The translations under genes were made by a program, and so were the position numbers. A DNA stretch of 64,000 bases, taken from NCBI RefSeq assembly GCF_003115855.1, contig NZ_KZ819076.1, positions 124,001-188,000 on the forward strand, read 5' to 3'. Positions 46,006 through 55,000 of the stretch are shown piece after piece. Position 1 is the stretch's first letter, and each line of letters starts with the position of its first letter. The stretch comes from Brenneria corticis (GTDB lineage Bacteria > Pseudomonadota > Gammaproteobacteria > Enterobacterales > Enterobacteriaceae). Below the pieces are notes generated by a model. It was not told where the DNA came from, did not search any database, and was given only the letters and a program-made list of their open reading frames with translations.

Positions 46006-47670
46006 TTACTCTCCAATCATATCGATGTTGGCGGCGCCCGGCGGCACCATCGGATAAACTTTTTCATTGGCGTCGATCAACACGTGGATCAGGGCCGGTC
46101 CCGGCTGGTTCAGCGCATCGGCCAGAGCGGCGCGGGGATCCGCCGCCGCATTCAGATCGCAGGTGGCGAAACCGAAGCCCGCGGCGATGGCCAGAAAGTC
46201 GGTGCGGCGGCGGTAGTCCGCCGCAAAGATACGCTGCTGGAAAAACAGCTCCTGTTGCTGGTGAACCAGGCCAAGGGACTGATTGTTCAGCAGAATGATT
46301 TTGACGTTCAGCCCCTCTTCCGCGGCGGTGGCCATTTCCTGAATATTCATCATCAGGCTGCCGTCGCCGGAAAAGCACGCCACGGTGCGCTCGGGCTCGG
46401 CCAGCGCGGCGCCGATCGCGGCGGGCAGGCCAAAGCCCATGGTCCCCAGCCCGCCGGAAGTCAGCCACTGTCGCGGCCTGCGCAGCGGATAGGACTGGGC
46501 GACCCACATCTGATGCTGCCCGACGTCGGTGGCGATAATCGCCTCGTCGCTCAGCGCCTGCGCGGCGGCCCGTATCAGCCCGTAGTGGCTCAATGGGTCA
46601 TCCGTTCCCGGCATATTGACCGGAAACTCGCGTTGCAGTTCGCTGACGGTCGCGCGCCAGACGTCGCGCCGCTGGGGGGCGACCAGCGGCAGCAACCGGT
46701 CCAGCGCCTGCGCGACATCCGCATGCAGGGCAACGTGCGGCTGTCTGATTTTACCCAGTTCAGCCTCATCGATATCAATATGAATGATGCCGGCCTGCGG
46801 GCAGAACTGTTCCGCCTTGCCAATCGCCCGGTCGTCAAAGCGGGCGCCCAGCACAATCAGCAAATCCGCCTGTTGCAGGATCAGATTGGTTGAGCGCGCG
46901 GCGTGCATTCCCAGCATGCCCAGCGACAGCGGATGATCGGCCGGCATGGCGCCCAGCGCCATCAGCGTCATGGTGGTGGGCAAACCGGCGCGTTCCGCCA
47001 GTTGCACGGCCTGGCGGTGGGCGGACGCGCTGATGATCCCGCCGCCAAGGTAGAGAATCGGGCGCTGGGCGGCGTTAATCAGCGCGGCGGCCTGCTCGAT
47101 TTTTTGCCCGTCGAGCGCCGGCGGCTCCGGGGGCGGGATTATCGCCGGCAGTTCATCCAGTTCGATTTCCGCGGTTTGCACGTCTTTAGGAATATCAATC
47201 CACACCGGACCGGGGCGACCGGACTGGGCGATGCGAAAGGCGTCGGGAATGACGCGCGGCAGATCCCGGATATCTCTCACCAGATAGTTATGTTTGGTGA
47301 CCGGAATGGAGATGCCGTAGGTGTCCACTTCCTGAAAGGCATCGGTGCCGATCATGCCGGAAGGCACCTGCCCGGTGATGCAGACCAGCGGAATCGAATC
47401 GAGCTTGGCGTCGGCGATGGCGGTCAGCAGATTGGTGGCTCCCGGCCCGCTGGAGGCCAGACAGACGGCGGCCCGCCCGCTGGCCCGCGCCATGCCCTGG
47501 GCCATAAAGCCGGCGCCCTGTTCATGGCGCGCCAGCACGTGGCGGATGGTTTTACTCTGGCCGAGCGCATCGTATAACGGCAGGGCAGCGCCGCCGGGAA
47601 TGCCTGCCACCGTGGTGATGCCCTGCCGTTCGAGCAGCCGGACGATCAATTGGGCGCCTGTATAACGCAT
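46006..47670 (-). CDS. ilvB: Acetolactate synthase I catalytic subunit
   Basis: IlvB condenses pyruvate with pyruvate or 2-ketobutyrate in valine, leucine and isoleucine synthesis. The 554-residue ThDP enzyme has the catalytic glutamate in RHEQGAGFMAQGMAR, GPGATNL, GQVPSGMIGTDAFQE, the FAD region, and the ThDP motif GDGSLMMNIQEMAT ending LLNNQSLG. The second ATG (47670) has AGGA eight bases upstream. The first (47676) is too close to that site, so the second is preferred. Identity with isozyme I rather than II or III follows from the ivbL leader and the short ACT partner. Confidence 0.96.
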   Translation of the reverse strand: MRYTGAQLIVRLLERQGITTVAGIPGGAALPLYDALGQSKTIRHVLARHEQGAGFMAQGMARASGRAAVCLASSGPGATNLLTAIADAKLDSIPLVCITGQVPSGMIGTDAFQEVDTYGISIPVTKHNYLVRDIRDLPRVIPDAFRIAQSGRPGPVWIDIPKDVQTAEIELDELPAIIPPPEPPALDGQKIEQAAALINAAQRPILYLGGGIISASAHRQAVQLAERAGLPTTMTLMALGAMPADHPLSLGMLGMHAARSTNLILQQADLLIVLGARFDDRAIGKAEQFCPQAGIIHIDIDEAELGKIRQPHVALHADVAQALDRLLPLVAPQRRDVWRATVSELQREFPVNMPGTDDPLSHYGLIRAAAQALSDEAIIATDVGQHQMWVAQSYPLRRPRQWLTSGGLGTMGFGLPAAIGAALAEPERTVACFSGDGSLMMNIQEMATAAEEGLNVKIILLNNQSLGLVHQQQELFFQQRIFAADYRRRTDFLAIAAGFGFATCDLNAAADPRAALADALNQPGPALIHVLIDANEKVYPMVPPGAANIDMIGE

Positions 47671-47726
47671 GATCATATCCTTTATCAGGGCCGGCGCGGT
47701 GGCGGAGCGGGGAGGGTGGAAACAAG

Positions 47727-47757
47727 AAACCCCGCTCGGCTTGCGCCGGCGGGGTTT
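47727..47757 (-). terminator. ilvBN attenuator terminator
   Basis: On the minus strand AAACCCCGC-CGGC, a GCAA-type loop and GCCG-AGCGGGGTTT form a 13- to 14-base stem followed by TCTTGTTT, between ivbL and ilvB. This is the terminator arm of a Val/Leu-sensing attenuator. Confidence 0.85.
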
Positions 47758-47784
47758 GGGAATCTTGGTTTGATTCGGAACCCG

Positions 47785-47886
47785 TTACGGCGCGCTGCCG
47801 ACGACCACCACGACCACGCGCACGACGACGACCGCGTCAACATGCACGGTGCTTAGTAGTGCTGAAGTGGAAGAGGCCTGTCTCAT
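47785..47886 (-). CDS. ivbL: ilvBN operon leader peptide IvbL
   Basis: A 33-residue leader peptide, MRQASSTSALLSTVHVDAV..., with runs of four and six valines around a single arginine (AVVVVRVVVVVVGSAP) and a leucine pair. The E. coli IvbL peptide has the same VVVVRVVVVVG core and ends GNAP. AGGA lies six bases before the ATG at 47886. When charged Val-tRNA or Leu-tRNA is scarce the ribosome stalls in the valine runs, which disfavours the downstream terminator and allows ilvBN transcription. Confidence 0.95.
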   Translation of the reverse strand: MRQASSTSALLSTVHVDAVVVVRVVVVVVGSAP

Positions 47887-47917
47887 GGGATTCCTGTTAA
47901 TGATATGCAACCGCTTT

Positions 47918-47947
47918 ATATAAACACGACTGATGAAAAAGACACAA
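47918..47947 (-). promoter_or_regulatory. ivbL-ilvBN promoter
   Basis: On the minus strand TTGTGT (47947-47942), 18 bases, then TTATAT (47923-47918) gives a plausible sigma-70 promoter about 25 bases before the leader peptide start. Confidence 0.55.
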
Positions 47948-47971
47948 TACCCACAGGGGAAAAACATTAAA

Positions 47972-47993
47972 AATCCGCGTGTGGATCACATTT
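47972..47993 (-). promoter_or_regulatory. Candidate CRP site upstream of ilvBN
   Basis: On the minus strand AAATGTGATCCACACGCGGA carries one perfect half-site AAATGTGA and a poor second half. Its centre is about 71 bases before the expected start, a position used by CRP. E. coli ilvBN is CRP-activated, which supports the call. Confidence 0.5.
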
Positions 47994-48063
47994 GGTGATT
48001 TTCGGCCTGCTGCCGGACATGAATACCTGTTCTTCCGGCGAGCCAGCCCCCTAGGGGCAAACC

Positions 48064-48091
48064 GGGCTTATACGCCGTTGCGCATAAGCCC
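48064..48091 (-). terminator. adhE terminator
   Basis: GGGCTTATACGC (48064-48075) and GCGCATAAGCCC (48080-48091) form a 12-base stem with one G-U pair and a CGTT loop, 25 bases beyond the adhE stop on the minus strand. The following T-run is short. Confidence 0.6.
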
Positions 48092-48115
48092 GCAGAGGTG
48101 GGTAGAAATTAGCTA

Positions 48116-50791
48116 TCAGCTTTTCGCTTTCCCCTTTTTACCGCCGTTGGTGGTCGTTTTGGATTCCGCGGCCTGCTTGGGCGTATCGCTGTAGGAACGA
48201 CCGTAGTAGGTATCCAGCAGAATCTGCTTCAGTTCGGAGATCAGCGGGTAGCGCGGGTTGGCGCCGGTGCACTGGTCGTCGAACGCGTCCTCGGACAGTT
48301 TGTCCACCTTGGCCAGAAAATCCGCTTCCTGCACGCCGAAGTCGCGAATGCTGGCCGGAACGTCCAGCGCCGCCTTGGCTTCCTCCAGCCAGGCCAGAAG
48401 TTTGTCGATTTTCTGTCCCACGTCGTCGCCGGGAGCGCTGAGCGCCAGATGATCGGCGATTTCCGCATAGCGTTTGCGCGCCTGCGGGTAGCCGTATTGG
48501 CTGAACGTCGCCTGTTTGGTCGGTTTATCGGTGGCGTTATAGCGAATCACATTGCAGATCAGCATGGCGTTGGCCAGACCGTGCGGAATATGGAATTCGG
48601 AACCCAGCTTATGCGCCATGGAATGGCATACGCCGAGGAAGGCGTTGGCAAAGGCGATGCCGGCGATGGTCGCCGCGCTGTGCACTTTTTCGCGCGCCAC
48701 CGGGTTTTTCGCCCCTTCCTGATAGCTGGTAACCAGATTGCCGTGCAGCAGTTTCAGCGCCTGCAGTGCCTGTCCGTCGCTGAATTCATTGGCCAGCACC
48801 GACACATAGGCTTCCGTGGCGTGGGTGACCGCATCCAGACCGCCGAAGGCGCACAGCGATTTCGGCATCGTCATCACCAGATCGGCATCGACGATCGCCA
48901 TATCCGGGGTCAGCGCATAGTCCGCCAGCGGATATTTCTGGCCCGTCGCATCGTCGGTCACCACGGCGAACGGCGTCACTTCGGAGCCGGTGCCGGAGGT
49001 GGTGGGCACGCAGATCATTCGCGCCTTCACCCCCATTTTCGGGAAAGTGTGGATGCGTTTGCGGATATCCATAAAGCGCAGCGCCAGATCGTCGAAACGG
49101 GTTTCCGGGTGTTCATACATCACCCACATCAGTTTGGCCGCATCCATCGGCGAACCGCCGCCCAGCGCGATGATCACATCCGGTCCGAAGGCGTTCACCT
49201 GCTCTGTTCCCTTGCGAACAATGCTCAGCGTCGGGTCGGCCTCCACCTCGAAGAACACTTCGGTAGCGACGCCGTGCTGTTTCAGACGCGATATCACCTG
49301 ATCGGCATAGCCGTTGTTGAACAGGAAACGGTCGGTAACGATAAATACGCGTTTCGCACCGTCCTGTACGACCTCTGACAGGGCGACGGGAAGCGAACCG
49401 CGCCGGAAATAGATGGATTTGGGAAGTTTATGCCACAACATATTTTCCGCTCGCTTGGCTACGGTTTTTATATTGAGAAGGTGTTTGGGACCCACGTTTT
49501 CCGAGACGGAGTTGCCTCCCCAGGAGCCGCAGCCCAGCGTCAGTGAGGGCACCAGCTTGAAGTTGTACAGATCGCCGATGCCGCCGTAAGAGGTCGGCGT
49601 ATTGATCAGCACCCGGGAGGTTTTCATCCTTTCACCGAAATAGAGCACGCGGTGGGCATGGTTGTCCTGATCGGTGTACAGGCAGCTGGTGTGGCCGATA
49701 CCTTCCATATTGAGCAGTTTTTCAGCGATATCGACCGCTTCGCTGAAATTCTGCGCCCGGTACAGCGCCAGCGTGGGGGAGAGTTTCTCATGGGCGAAAG
49801 GTTCGGTCTCATCGGCTTTGGTGACTTCTCCAATCAGCACCTTGGTATCCGGCGGAACGCTGATGCCGGCCATTTCGGCAATTTTTACCGCCGACTGGCC
49901 GACGATGGCGGCATTCAACCCGCCGTTCTTTCTCAGAATGCCGCCTACCGCCGCGAGCTCGCTGCCCTGAAGGAGATAGCCGCCCTGGGCGCTAAAAGTC
50001 GCGCGCACGTCGTCGTAAATGCTCTTGACGACGATGGCGGACTGCTCGGACGAACAGATCATGCCGTTATCGAAGGTTTTCGACATCAGAATGGAGGCGA
50101 CGAACCGTTTGACGTCGGCGCTTTCATCCACCACCACCGGCGTGTTTCCGGGGCCGACGCCCAGGGCCGGTTTTCCGGAGCTGTAGGCCGCCTTTACCAT
50201 TCCCGGACCGCCGGTGGCGAGGATCAGATTGATATCCGGGTGATGCATCAGCTGGTTGGTCAGGTCGATGGAGGGCTCGGTAATCCAGCCGATGATATCC
50301 TCCGGAGCGCCGGCGGCGACCGCGGCCTGCAGCACGATCTCGAGCGCCCTGTTGGTGGAGTTTTTCGCCCGCGGGTGCGGCGAGAAAATAATGCCGTTGC
50401 GCGTTTTCAGGCTGATCAGCGCTTTGAAAATCGCGGTGGAGGTCGGGTTGGTGGTGGGAACGATACCGCAGATCAGACCGACGGGCGCGGCGATGGTGAT
50501 GGTGCCGTAGGCGTCATCTTCCGACAGGATGCCGCAGGTCTTCTCATTTTTATAGGCGTTGTAAATGTATTCGGATGCGAAGTGGTTCTTGGTTACTTTA
50601 TCCTCCACCACGCCCATACCTGATTCCTCCACCGCCATTTTCGCCAACGGAATGCGATAGGCGGCGGCGGCAAGCGCGGCGGCGTGGAATATGTTATCTA
50701 CCTGTTCCTGCGTATAATCGGCGTAGATGCGTTGGGCCTTTTTTACCCGGGCAACCAAGGAGTCAAGATCATCAATTTGTGTTACGGCCAT
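48116..50791 (-). CDS. adhE: Bifunctional aldehyde-alcohol dehydrogenase AdhE
   Basis: AdhE reduces acetyl-CoA to acetaldehyde and ethanol during fermentation and forms filamentous spirosomes. The 891 residues equal the E. coli length. The N-terminal CoA-acylating aldehyde dehydrogenase starts AVTQIDDLDSLVARVKKA and has its catalytic cysteine in NGMICSSEQS near 246. The C-terminal iron alcohol dehydrogenase has ALGGGSPMDAAKLMW, GGLDAVTHATEAYVS and the metal histidines in CHSMAHKLGSEFHIPHGLANA. The tail GGKKGKAKS is lysine-rich as in relatives. GGAG precedes the ATG at 50791; 28 codons upstream are open but unused. Confidence 0.98.
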   Translation of the reverse strand: MAVTQIDDLDSLVARVKKAQRIYADYTQEQVDNIFHAAALAAAAYRIPLAKMAVEESGMGVVEDKVTKNHFASEYIYNAYKNEKTCGILSEDDAYGTITIAAPVGLICGIVPTTNPTSTAIFKALISLKTRNGIIFSPHPRAKNSTNRALEIVLQAAVAAGAPEDIIGWITEPSIDLTNQLMHHPDINLILATGGPGMVKAAYSSGKPALGVGPGNTPVVVDESADVKRFVASILMSKTFDNGMICSSEQSAIVVKSIYDDVRATFSAQGGYLLQGSELAAVGGILRKNGGLNAAIVGQSAVKIAEMAGISVPPDTKVLIGEVTKADETEPFAHEKLSPTLALYRAQNFSEAVDIAEKLLNMEGIGHTSCLYTDQDNHAHRVLYFGERMKTSRVLINTPTSYGGIGDLYNFKLVPSLTLGCGSWGGNSVSENVGPKHLLNIKTVAKRAENMLWHKLPKSIYFRRGSLPVALSEVVQDGAKRVFIVTDRFLFNNGYADQVISRLKQHGVATEVFFEVEADPTLSIVRKGTEQVNAFGPDVIIALGGGSPMDAAKLMWVMYEHPETRFDDLALRFMDIRKRIHTFPKMGVKARMICVPTTSGTGSEVTPFAVVTDDATGQKYPLADYALTPDMAIVDADLVMTMPKSLCAFGGLDAVTHATEAYVSVLANEFSDGQALQALKLLHGNLVTSYQEGAKNPVAREKVHSAATIAGIAFANAFLGVCHSMAHKLGSEFHIPHGLANAMLICNVIRYNATDKPTKQATFSQYGYPQARKRYAEIADHLALSAPGDDVGQKIDKLLAWLEEAKAALDVPASIRDFGVQEADFLAKVDKLSEDAFDDQCTGANPRYPLISELKQILLDTYYGRSYSDTPKQAAESKTTTNGGKKGKAKS

Positions 50792-51689
50792 GGTGGTCTC
50801 CAATTGTGCAATATATTTGCCAGGGGCTTTCCCTGAGTAAGACGGCAATAGCCCACGAGGCTGGTAACGACGCATCGTGCGCGCTTGCCAGGGCTTTTGC
50901 TTCCACCTCCGGGCATTCGTTTCACAAACCGATGCCGAGAGAAAATATATTCCGTATCAAATTGGTGACTTTGATTGAGATTGATAACAAATCTCCGCTG
51001 GGAAGCTGTTAACGCCTTTCTTTTCGTCCTGAGCGGAAATTAATAATAGCCTGCTTATTATTTCGCGTTTGCATTATTAATTGGCATCACGCCAGGATGT
51101 AAAAAATCGTCATATCTTTTATTATCAATCTCGATCAAAGTATTTGTTGTTCTTGTGTTATATTTGGTTATTTAATTGTTAATTAATATCACCTCCTGCC
51201 ATTTGCTTTCTTGATTGCAGTCTGCGGATTGATCGGAATCTCTCTTGAAAACATTGGTAAATATGTTGGGTGTAATGAATTTTTCTGGTGGCTTTCAGTA
51301 ATATAAAAATAGTATGGATAATAAAAAAATGGGCTATTTGGTTTATGCGTTTTTAGAAAAAGTCGGCAAAATAGCCAACTAAATCAAAAGCATTATTATC
51401 TCTACCCATAATATAAGAATGGCGATGTTATTATAATGTTGCGTAGCTGTTGTTATGGAGTGATTGCTACGTTGCTCTATGTTTATTACCTGGTAGCATA
51501 TTTTATTTTTTAGCGCGTTTCACGCATCAGTTTAAAGTTTTTCCCAGAATAACCGGGTAGATCACAATATGGTGTGAAGAAGCGTCTATTTACGTCGTAA
51601 AATAGCCGTTTTTATTTCCTTTTATTAACATTTCCTTTTATTCAATGGCGTTAGTTTTAACCAGAACGGTAAATGACGTTATGACCGCT
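50792..51689. other. 898-base adhE upstream region without a gene
   Basis: A long AT-rich spacer between adhE and thiQ (both minus strand). E. coli adhE also has an extended control region. It holds a candidate ArcA site (51166-51189) and a near-perfect 18-base inverted repeat, TTTGATTGAGATTGATAA at 50970-50987 and TTATCAATCTCGATCAAA at 51123-51140 (17 of 18 matching). An eight-base inverted repeat GGCTATTT/AAATAGCC lies at 51332-51375, and a tandem 13-base repeat ATTTCCTTTTATT at 51614-51626 and 51630-51642. No open frame has a ribosome site or family match. Confidence 0.55.
51166..51189. promoter_or_regulatory. Candidate ArcA site upstream of adhE
   Basis: GTTATTTAATT followed directly by GTTAATTAATA gives two direct repeats 11 bases apart, and TGTTAATTAA (51177-51186) is an exact match to the ArcA-P core. 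It lies about 375 bases upstream of adhE, consistent with anaerobic control, but binding is inferred from consensus only. Confidence 0.45.
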
Positions 51690-52337
51690 TTATTTGAGCC
51701 GCCGGTTGTCGATAATGCGCCCTTCAGATACGGTGACTGCCCGGCTGGCGATATATTGCGCATCATCCAGATTGTGCGACACCATCAGCAGCGTCAGCCG
51801 GCGTTCATCGCACACCTGTTCCACCAGTTGCAGCATCTCCAGGCGTAATGCGGGATCGAGCGCGGAGAAGGGTTCATCCAGCAGCAAAATAGGCTGATGG
51901 CGCACCAGACATCGGGCCAGCGCCGCGCGCTGCCGCTGGCCGCCGGAAACCTGCGAGGGCAGGCGCTGGAATAGCTCGCTTAACCCGACCTGCTGCGCAA
52001 TACGCCGCAGCGTTGCGCGCTGTTCGGCATTGAGCCGCAAACCAGGATTCAGCCCCAGGGCGATATTTTGCTCAATGGTCAGGTGCGGAAAGAGGTTGTT
52101 CTCCTGAAACAGAATGGAGACCGGACGCTTGGCGGGCGGGGTATGACGGTGATCTTCCCCGTTCAGACGCAGTTCGCCGCCGTCAGCCGGCAGAAAGCCG
52201 GCGATCAGGTTCAGCAGGGTGCTTTTCCCCGCGCCGCTGGGGCCGAGAACGGCAATGCGTTCTCCCTGCCGCACATGGAGGTCGAAGCGCATGGGCATCT
52301 GCTGGTAGAGATAGGTCAGTTTATCGAGAAAGATCAT
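51690..52337 (-). CDS. thiQ: Thiamine ABC transporter ATPase
   Basis: ThiQ powers uptake of thiamine and its phosphates through ThiP. The 215-residue product has Walker A GPSGAGKST near 32-40, LFQENNLFPHLTIEQN near 77, the signature VSGGQRQRAALARCL near 128, and Walker B ILLLDEPFSALDP near 147. It is somewhat shorter at the C-terminus than the 232-residue E. coli protein. The ATG at 52337 lies 17 bases inside the end of thiP; an earlier start at 52358 is less likely. Confidence 0.95.
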   Translation of the reverse strand: MIFLDKLTYLYQQMPMRFDLHVRQGERIAVLGPSGAGKSTLLNLIAGFLPADGGELRLNGEDHRHTPPAKRPVSILFQENNLFPHLTIEQNIALGLNPGLRLNAEQRATLRRIAQQVGLSELFQRLPSQVSGGQRQRAALARCLVRHQPILLLDEPFSALDPALRLEMLQLVEQVCDERRLTLLMVSHNLDDAQYIASRAVTVSEGRIIDNRRLK

Positions 52338-53931
52338 CGCGATCCGCCAGTTTTTCAATCAGGGTGAACAGCATAAAGCACAGCAGCATCAGCAACAGCG
52401 CGGTAACGGCGCCGTCGGCGCTGCGATAGGCTCCAATCTGCTGATAAAGGTAAAAGGGCAAGGTGCGGAACTGCTCATTGCCGAACAGGGCGATAACGCC
52501 GAAATCGCCTATTGACAGCACGCTGGCAAACGCCAGCGCCTGAGCCAGCGGCTGTTTCAGCGCCTTCAATTCAATAATTTTCAACCGCCGCCAGCCGCGA
52601 ATATCCAGCGACAGGCAGAGTTGATTATAGCGTTCGGCGATATCCACCATCGGGTTTTCCAGCACCTTGAGCGCATAGGGGATGGCCATCAGCGCGTTGG
52701 TCAGCACCACCAGGCCATAAGGGGATTGCGGCAATCCCAGCGTATTGTTCAGCAGCAGGAAAAAACCGGTCGCCAGCACGATACCGGGCATGGCGAGGAT
52801 CAACATGCCGCTCAGATTCATCAGCTGGCCGGATAGCGGCCGGTGGCGCAGCTTGAGCTCCCGGCTGCTCCATAGCAGCATCATGGTCAGGATGACGCAG
52901 ATCACGCCGGCGGCCAGGGCGATGCGTAGCGACGTGAACAGCGTTTGCCACAGCGCGGGCTGTTGCAATACGCTGAGCAGGGAGCGGTTGACGCCGTCCA
53001 CCACCACCGCCAGCAGCGGCGGCACGATCAACAACAGCGCCGCGCCGATCAGCAGGCTGTCGCATATCCGGCTGAACACACTGTCCTGCGGGTTGCGCCA
53101 CGCCAGTTGCCGGGTACTGCCCACCGGCAGCATCCGACCTAAGCGTTGGCTCAGCAGCACCAGCCCAAGGCAGCAGGTCATTTGAATCAGCGCCAGCAGC
53201 GCGGCGCGCGACGGATCGTAATCAAAGCTCAGCGCCTGATAAATCGCCAGTTCGATGGTGGTGGCCCGCGGTCCTCCCCCCAGCGACAGCACGGTGGCGA
53301 AGCTGGCGAAACAGAGCATGAAGATAAGCGCGGCGGTGGGCGGGATCTGCCGGCGCAGCCAGGGCCACTCGACGATGCGAAAATGCTGCCAGCCGTTCAT
53401 GCCCAACTGGGCCGCCAGCTGGCGCTGTTCCGTGGCGATGCCCTCCAGCGACTGCAACAGCAGGCGGGTCGCCAGCGGCAGGTTGAAGAAAATATGCGCC
53501 AGCAGAATGCCTTGCAGTCCGTAAGGGGAGAAGCGGTAGGGAAGACCCGCCGCCTCCAGCAGCTGCGCCAGCCAGCCCTGGCGGCCGTAGACGCTCAGCA
53601 GGCCGAATACCGCCACCAGCACCGGCAGCACCAGGGTCATGGCGCACAGCCGCAATAGCCAGCGATGGCCGGGGAAACGCCGGCGATAAAGCGCTCTGGC
53701 GAGGAAGATCGCCGGCAGGGTGGAGAGCAGGGCGGATAAAAATGCCTGCCAGAAGGTGAAGCGGATGACATGCCACAGATAGCTGTCGTGCCATAGCGTC
53801 CGCCACTGGTTTTCCGGCGCCTGTAGCCACAGCGCGCCGAAAGCCAGCAGCGCCACCGAGATCAGCAGCGTGGCGGCCAGTCCGCCCGGCCACAGGCTGC
53901 CGGCGGTCAGCGGCTGACGGCGCGTTGCCAT
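52321..53931 (-). CDS. thiP: Thiamine ABC transporter permease
   Basis: ThiP forms the inner-membrane channel of the ThiBPQ importer. The 536-residue product, the E. coli length, is a fused permease with about 12 helices. It has two EAA-type ATPase-contact loops, EQRQLAAQLGMNGWQHFRIVEWP near 190 (shown in part) and YNQLCLSLDIRGWRRLKIIELK near 435. The start overlaps the end of thiB by 25 bases, and its own end overlaps thiQ, so the three genes are translationally linked. Confidence 0.96.
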   Translation of the reverse strand: MATRRQPLTAGSLWPGGLAATLLISVALLAFGALWLQAPENQWRTLWHDSYLWHVIRFTFWQAFLSALLSTLPAIFLARALYRRRFPGHRWLLRLCAMTLVLPVLVAVFGLLSVYGRQGWLAQLLEAAGLPYRFSPYGLQGILLAHIFFNLPLATRLLLQSLEGIATEQRQLAAQLGMNGWQHFRIVEWPWLRRQIPPTAALIFMLCFASFATVLSLGGGPRATTIELAIYQALSFDYDPSRAALLALIQMTCCLGLVLLSQRLGRMLPVGSTRQLAWRNPQDSVFSRICDSLLIGAALLLIVPPLLAVVVDGVNRSLLSVLQQPALWQTLFTSLRIALAAGVICVILTMMLLWSSRELKLRHRPLSGQLMNLSGMLILAMPGIVLATGFFLLLNNTLGLPQSPYGLVVLTNALMAIPYALKVLENPMVDIAERYNQLCLSLDIRGWRRLKIIELKALKQPLAQALAFASVLSIGDFGVIALFGNEQFRTLPFYLYQQIGAYRSADGAVTALLLMLLCFMLFTLIEKLADRDDLSR

Positions 53932-54947
53932 GCCTGGATCCAGTTATTCCGCTGTTCCGCCACCTGCTGCGCGCTGTATTGCAAGGCTTTTTCCGGTACG
54001 GCAAGCGAGGCGAAGCCGGCGGGCAGCTCGGTGTTGATTACCGGATACATCCAGTTGGTGGTGGGGATAGCCTGCTGGAATGCCGGCGTCAGGATGAACT
54101 GCATAAAACGTTTCGCCAGCGCCGGGTTTTTGCTGGATGCCAGCTGCCCGGCGACTTCGATTTGCAGATAGTGCCCTTCGCTGAAGTTTGCCGCGGCGTA
54201 GCTGTCTTTTTTCTCTTCAATGATGTGATAAGCCGGGGAGGTGGTGTAGCTGAGCACCAGATCGGCCTCGCCTTTCAGAAACAGGCCGTAGGCTTCGCTC
54301 CAGCCTTTGGTGACGGTAACCGTTTTTTTCGCCAGCTTTTGCCACGCCTGCGGCGCCTGTTCGCCGTACACCTGCTGCATCCATAACAGCAGCCCCAATC
54401 CCGGTGTGCTGGTGCGGGGATCCTGATAAATCACCTTCCACGGCTCGCTGCTGTCGACCAGTTCATGCAGGCTCCTGGGGGGATTCTTCAGCTTATCCTT
54501 GTTGTAGACAAAGGCGAAATAGCCGTAGTCATAGGGCACAAAGGTGGCGTTGTCCCAGCCGCCGGGAACCTGCATGGCCGCAGCGGTATCCAGTTGGTGC
54601 CGGCTAAATAGCCCGGTCTGTTCCGCCGCCTGCAGCAGGTTATTATCCAGCCCCAGAATGATATCCGCTTTGCTGTTTTTCCCCTCCATGCGCAGGCGGT
54701 TCAGCAGCGAGGCGCCATCTTCCAGCGCCACAAAATTCAGTTCGCACTCACACTCTTTTTCAAAGGCGGTTTTGATCACCGGGCCGGGACCCCATTCGGA
54801 CGCGAAGGAGTCGTAGGTGTAGACCGTGAGCGCCGGTTTGGCGAACGCCGGCGCCGACATCAGCAGCAGGCAGGGAAGGATTTTTTTCCACAGGGAAAGC
54901 GGGCGTTTCCGCGGTCGGGATTTTTTTAATAGCGATGTAATTAACAC
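53907..54947 (-). CDS. thiB: Thiamine-binding periplasmic protein
   Basis: ThiB (TbpA) captures thiamine, TMP and TPP in the periplasm for ThiPQ. The 346-residue product has a long, strongly basic N-terminus (LLKKSRPRKRPLSLWKKI) and a signal peptide ending AFA near residue 36. The mature protein begins KPALTVYTYDSFASEWGPG, with DIILGLDNNLL and VPYDYGYFAFVYNKD as in E. coli. Translation begins at a GTG (54947) six bases after AGGAG. It is the first gene of thiBPQ, under the TPP riboswitch in its leader. Confidence 0.96.
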   Translation of the reverse strand: MLITSLLKKSRPRKRPLSLWKKILPCLLLMSAPAFAKPALTVYTYDSFASEWGPGPVIKTAFEKECECELNFVALEDGASLLNRLRMEGKNSKADIILGLDNNLLQAAEQTGLFSRHQLDTAAAMQVPGGWDNATFVPYDYGYFAFVYNKDKLKNPPRSLHELVDSSEPWKVIYQDPRTSTPGLGLLLWMQQVYGEQAPQAWQKLAKKTVTVTKGWSEAYGLFLKGEADLVLSYTTSPAYHIIEEKKDSYAAANFSEGHYLQIEVAGQLASSKNPALAKRFMQFILTPAFQQAIPTTNWMYPVINTELPAGFASLAVPEKALQYSAQQVAEQRNNWIQAWQRAVSR

Positions 54948-55000
54948 TTTGCACTCCTGTCGTTATAGGGTGGCAAAGGTCTTTGAGTCAGCGATGAACA

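Noticed and set aside
47785..47967. Longer 60-codon start for the ivbL frame
   Set aside because: The ATG at 47886 has the ribosome site and matches IvbL. The longer form would run back past the -10 into the promoter.
50575..51012. 145-codon plus-strand open frame at the adhE start
   Set aside because: Mostly antisense to adhE, extending into its promoter region, with low-complexity composition.
50970..51140. FNR boxes in the adhE region
   Set aside because: TTGAT occurs several times, but no TTGAT-N4-ATCAA palindrome was found, so no FNR site is claimed.
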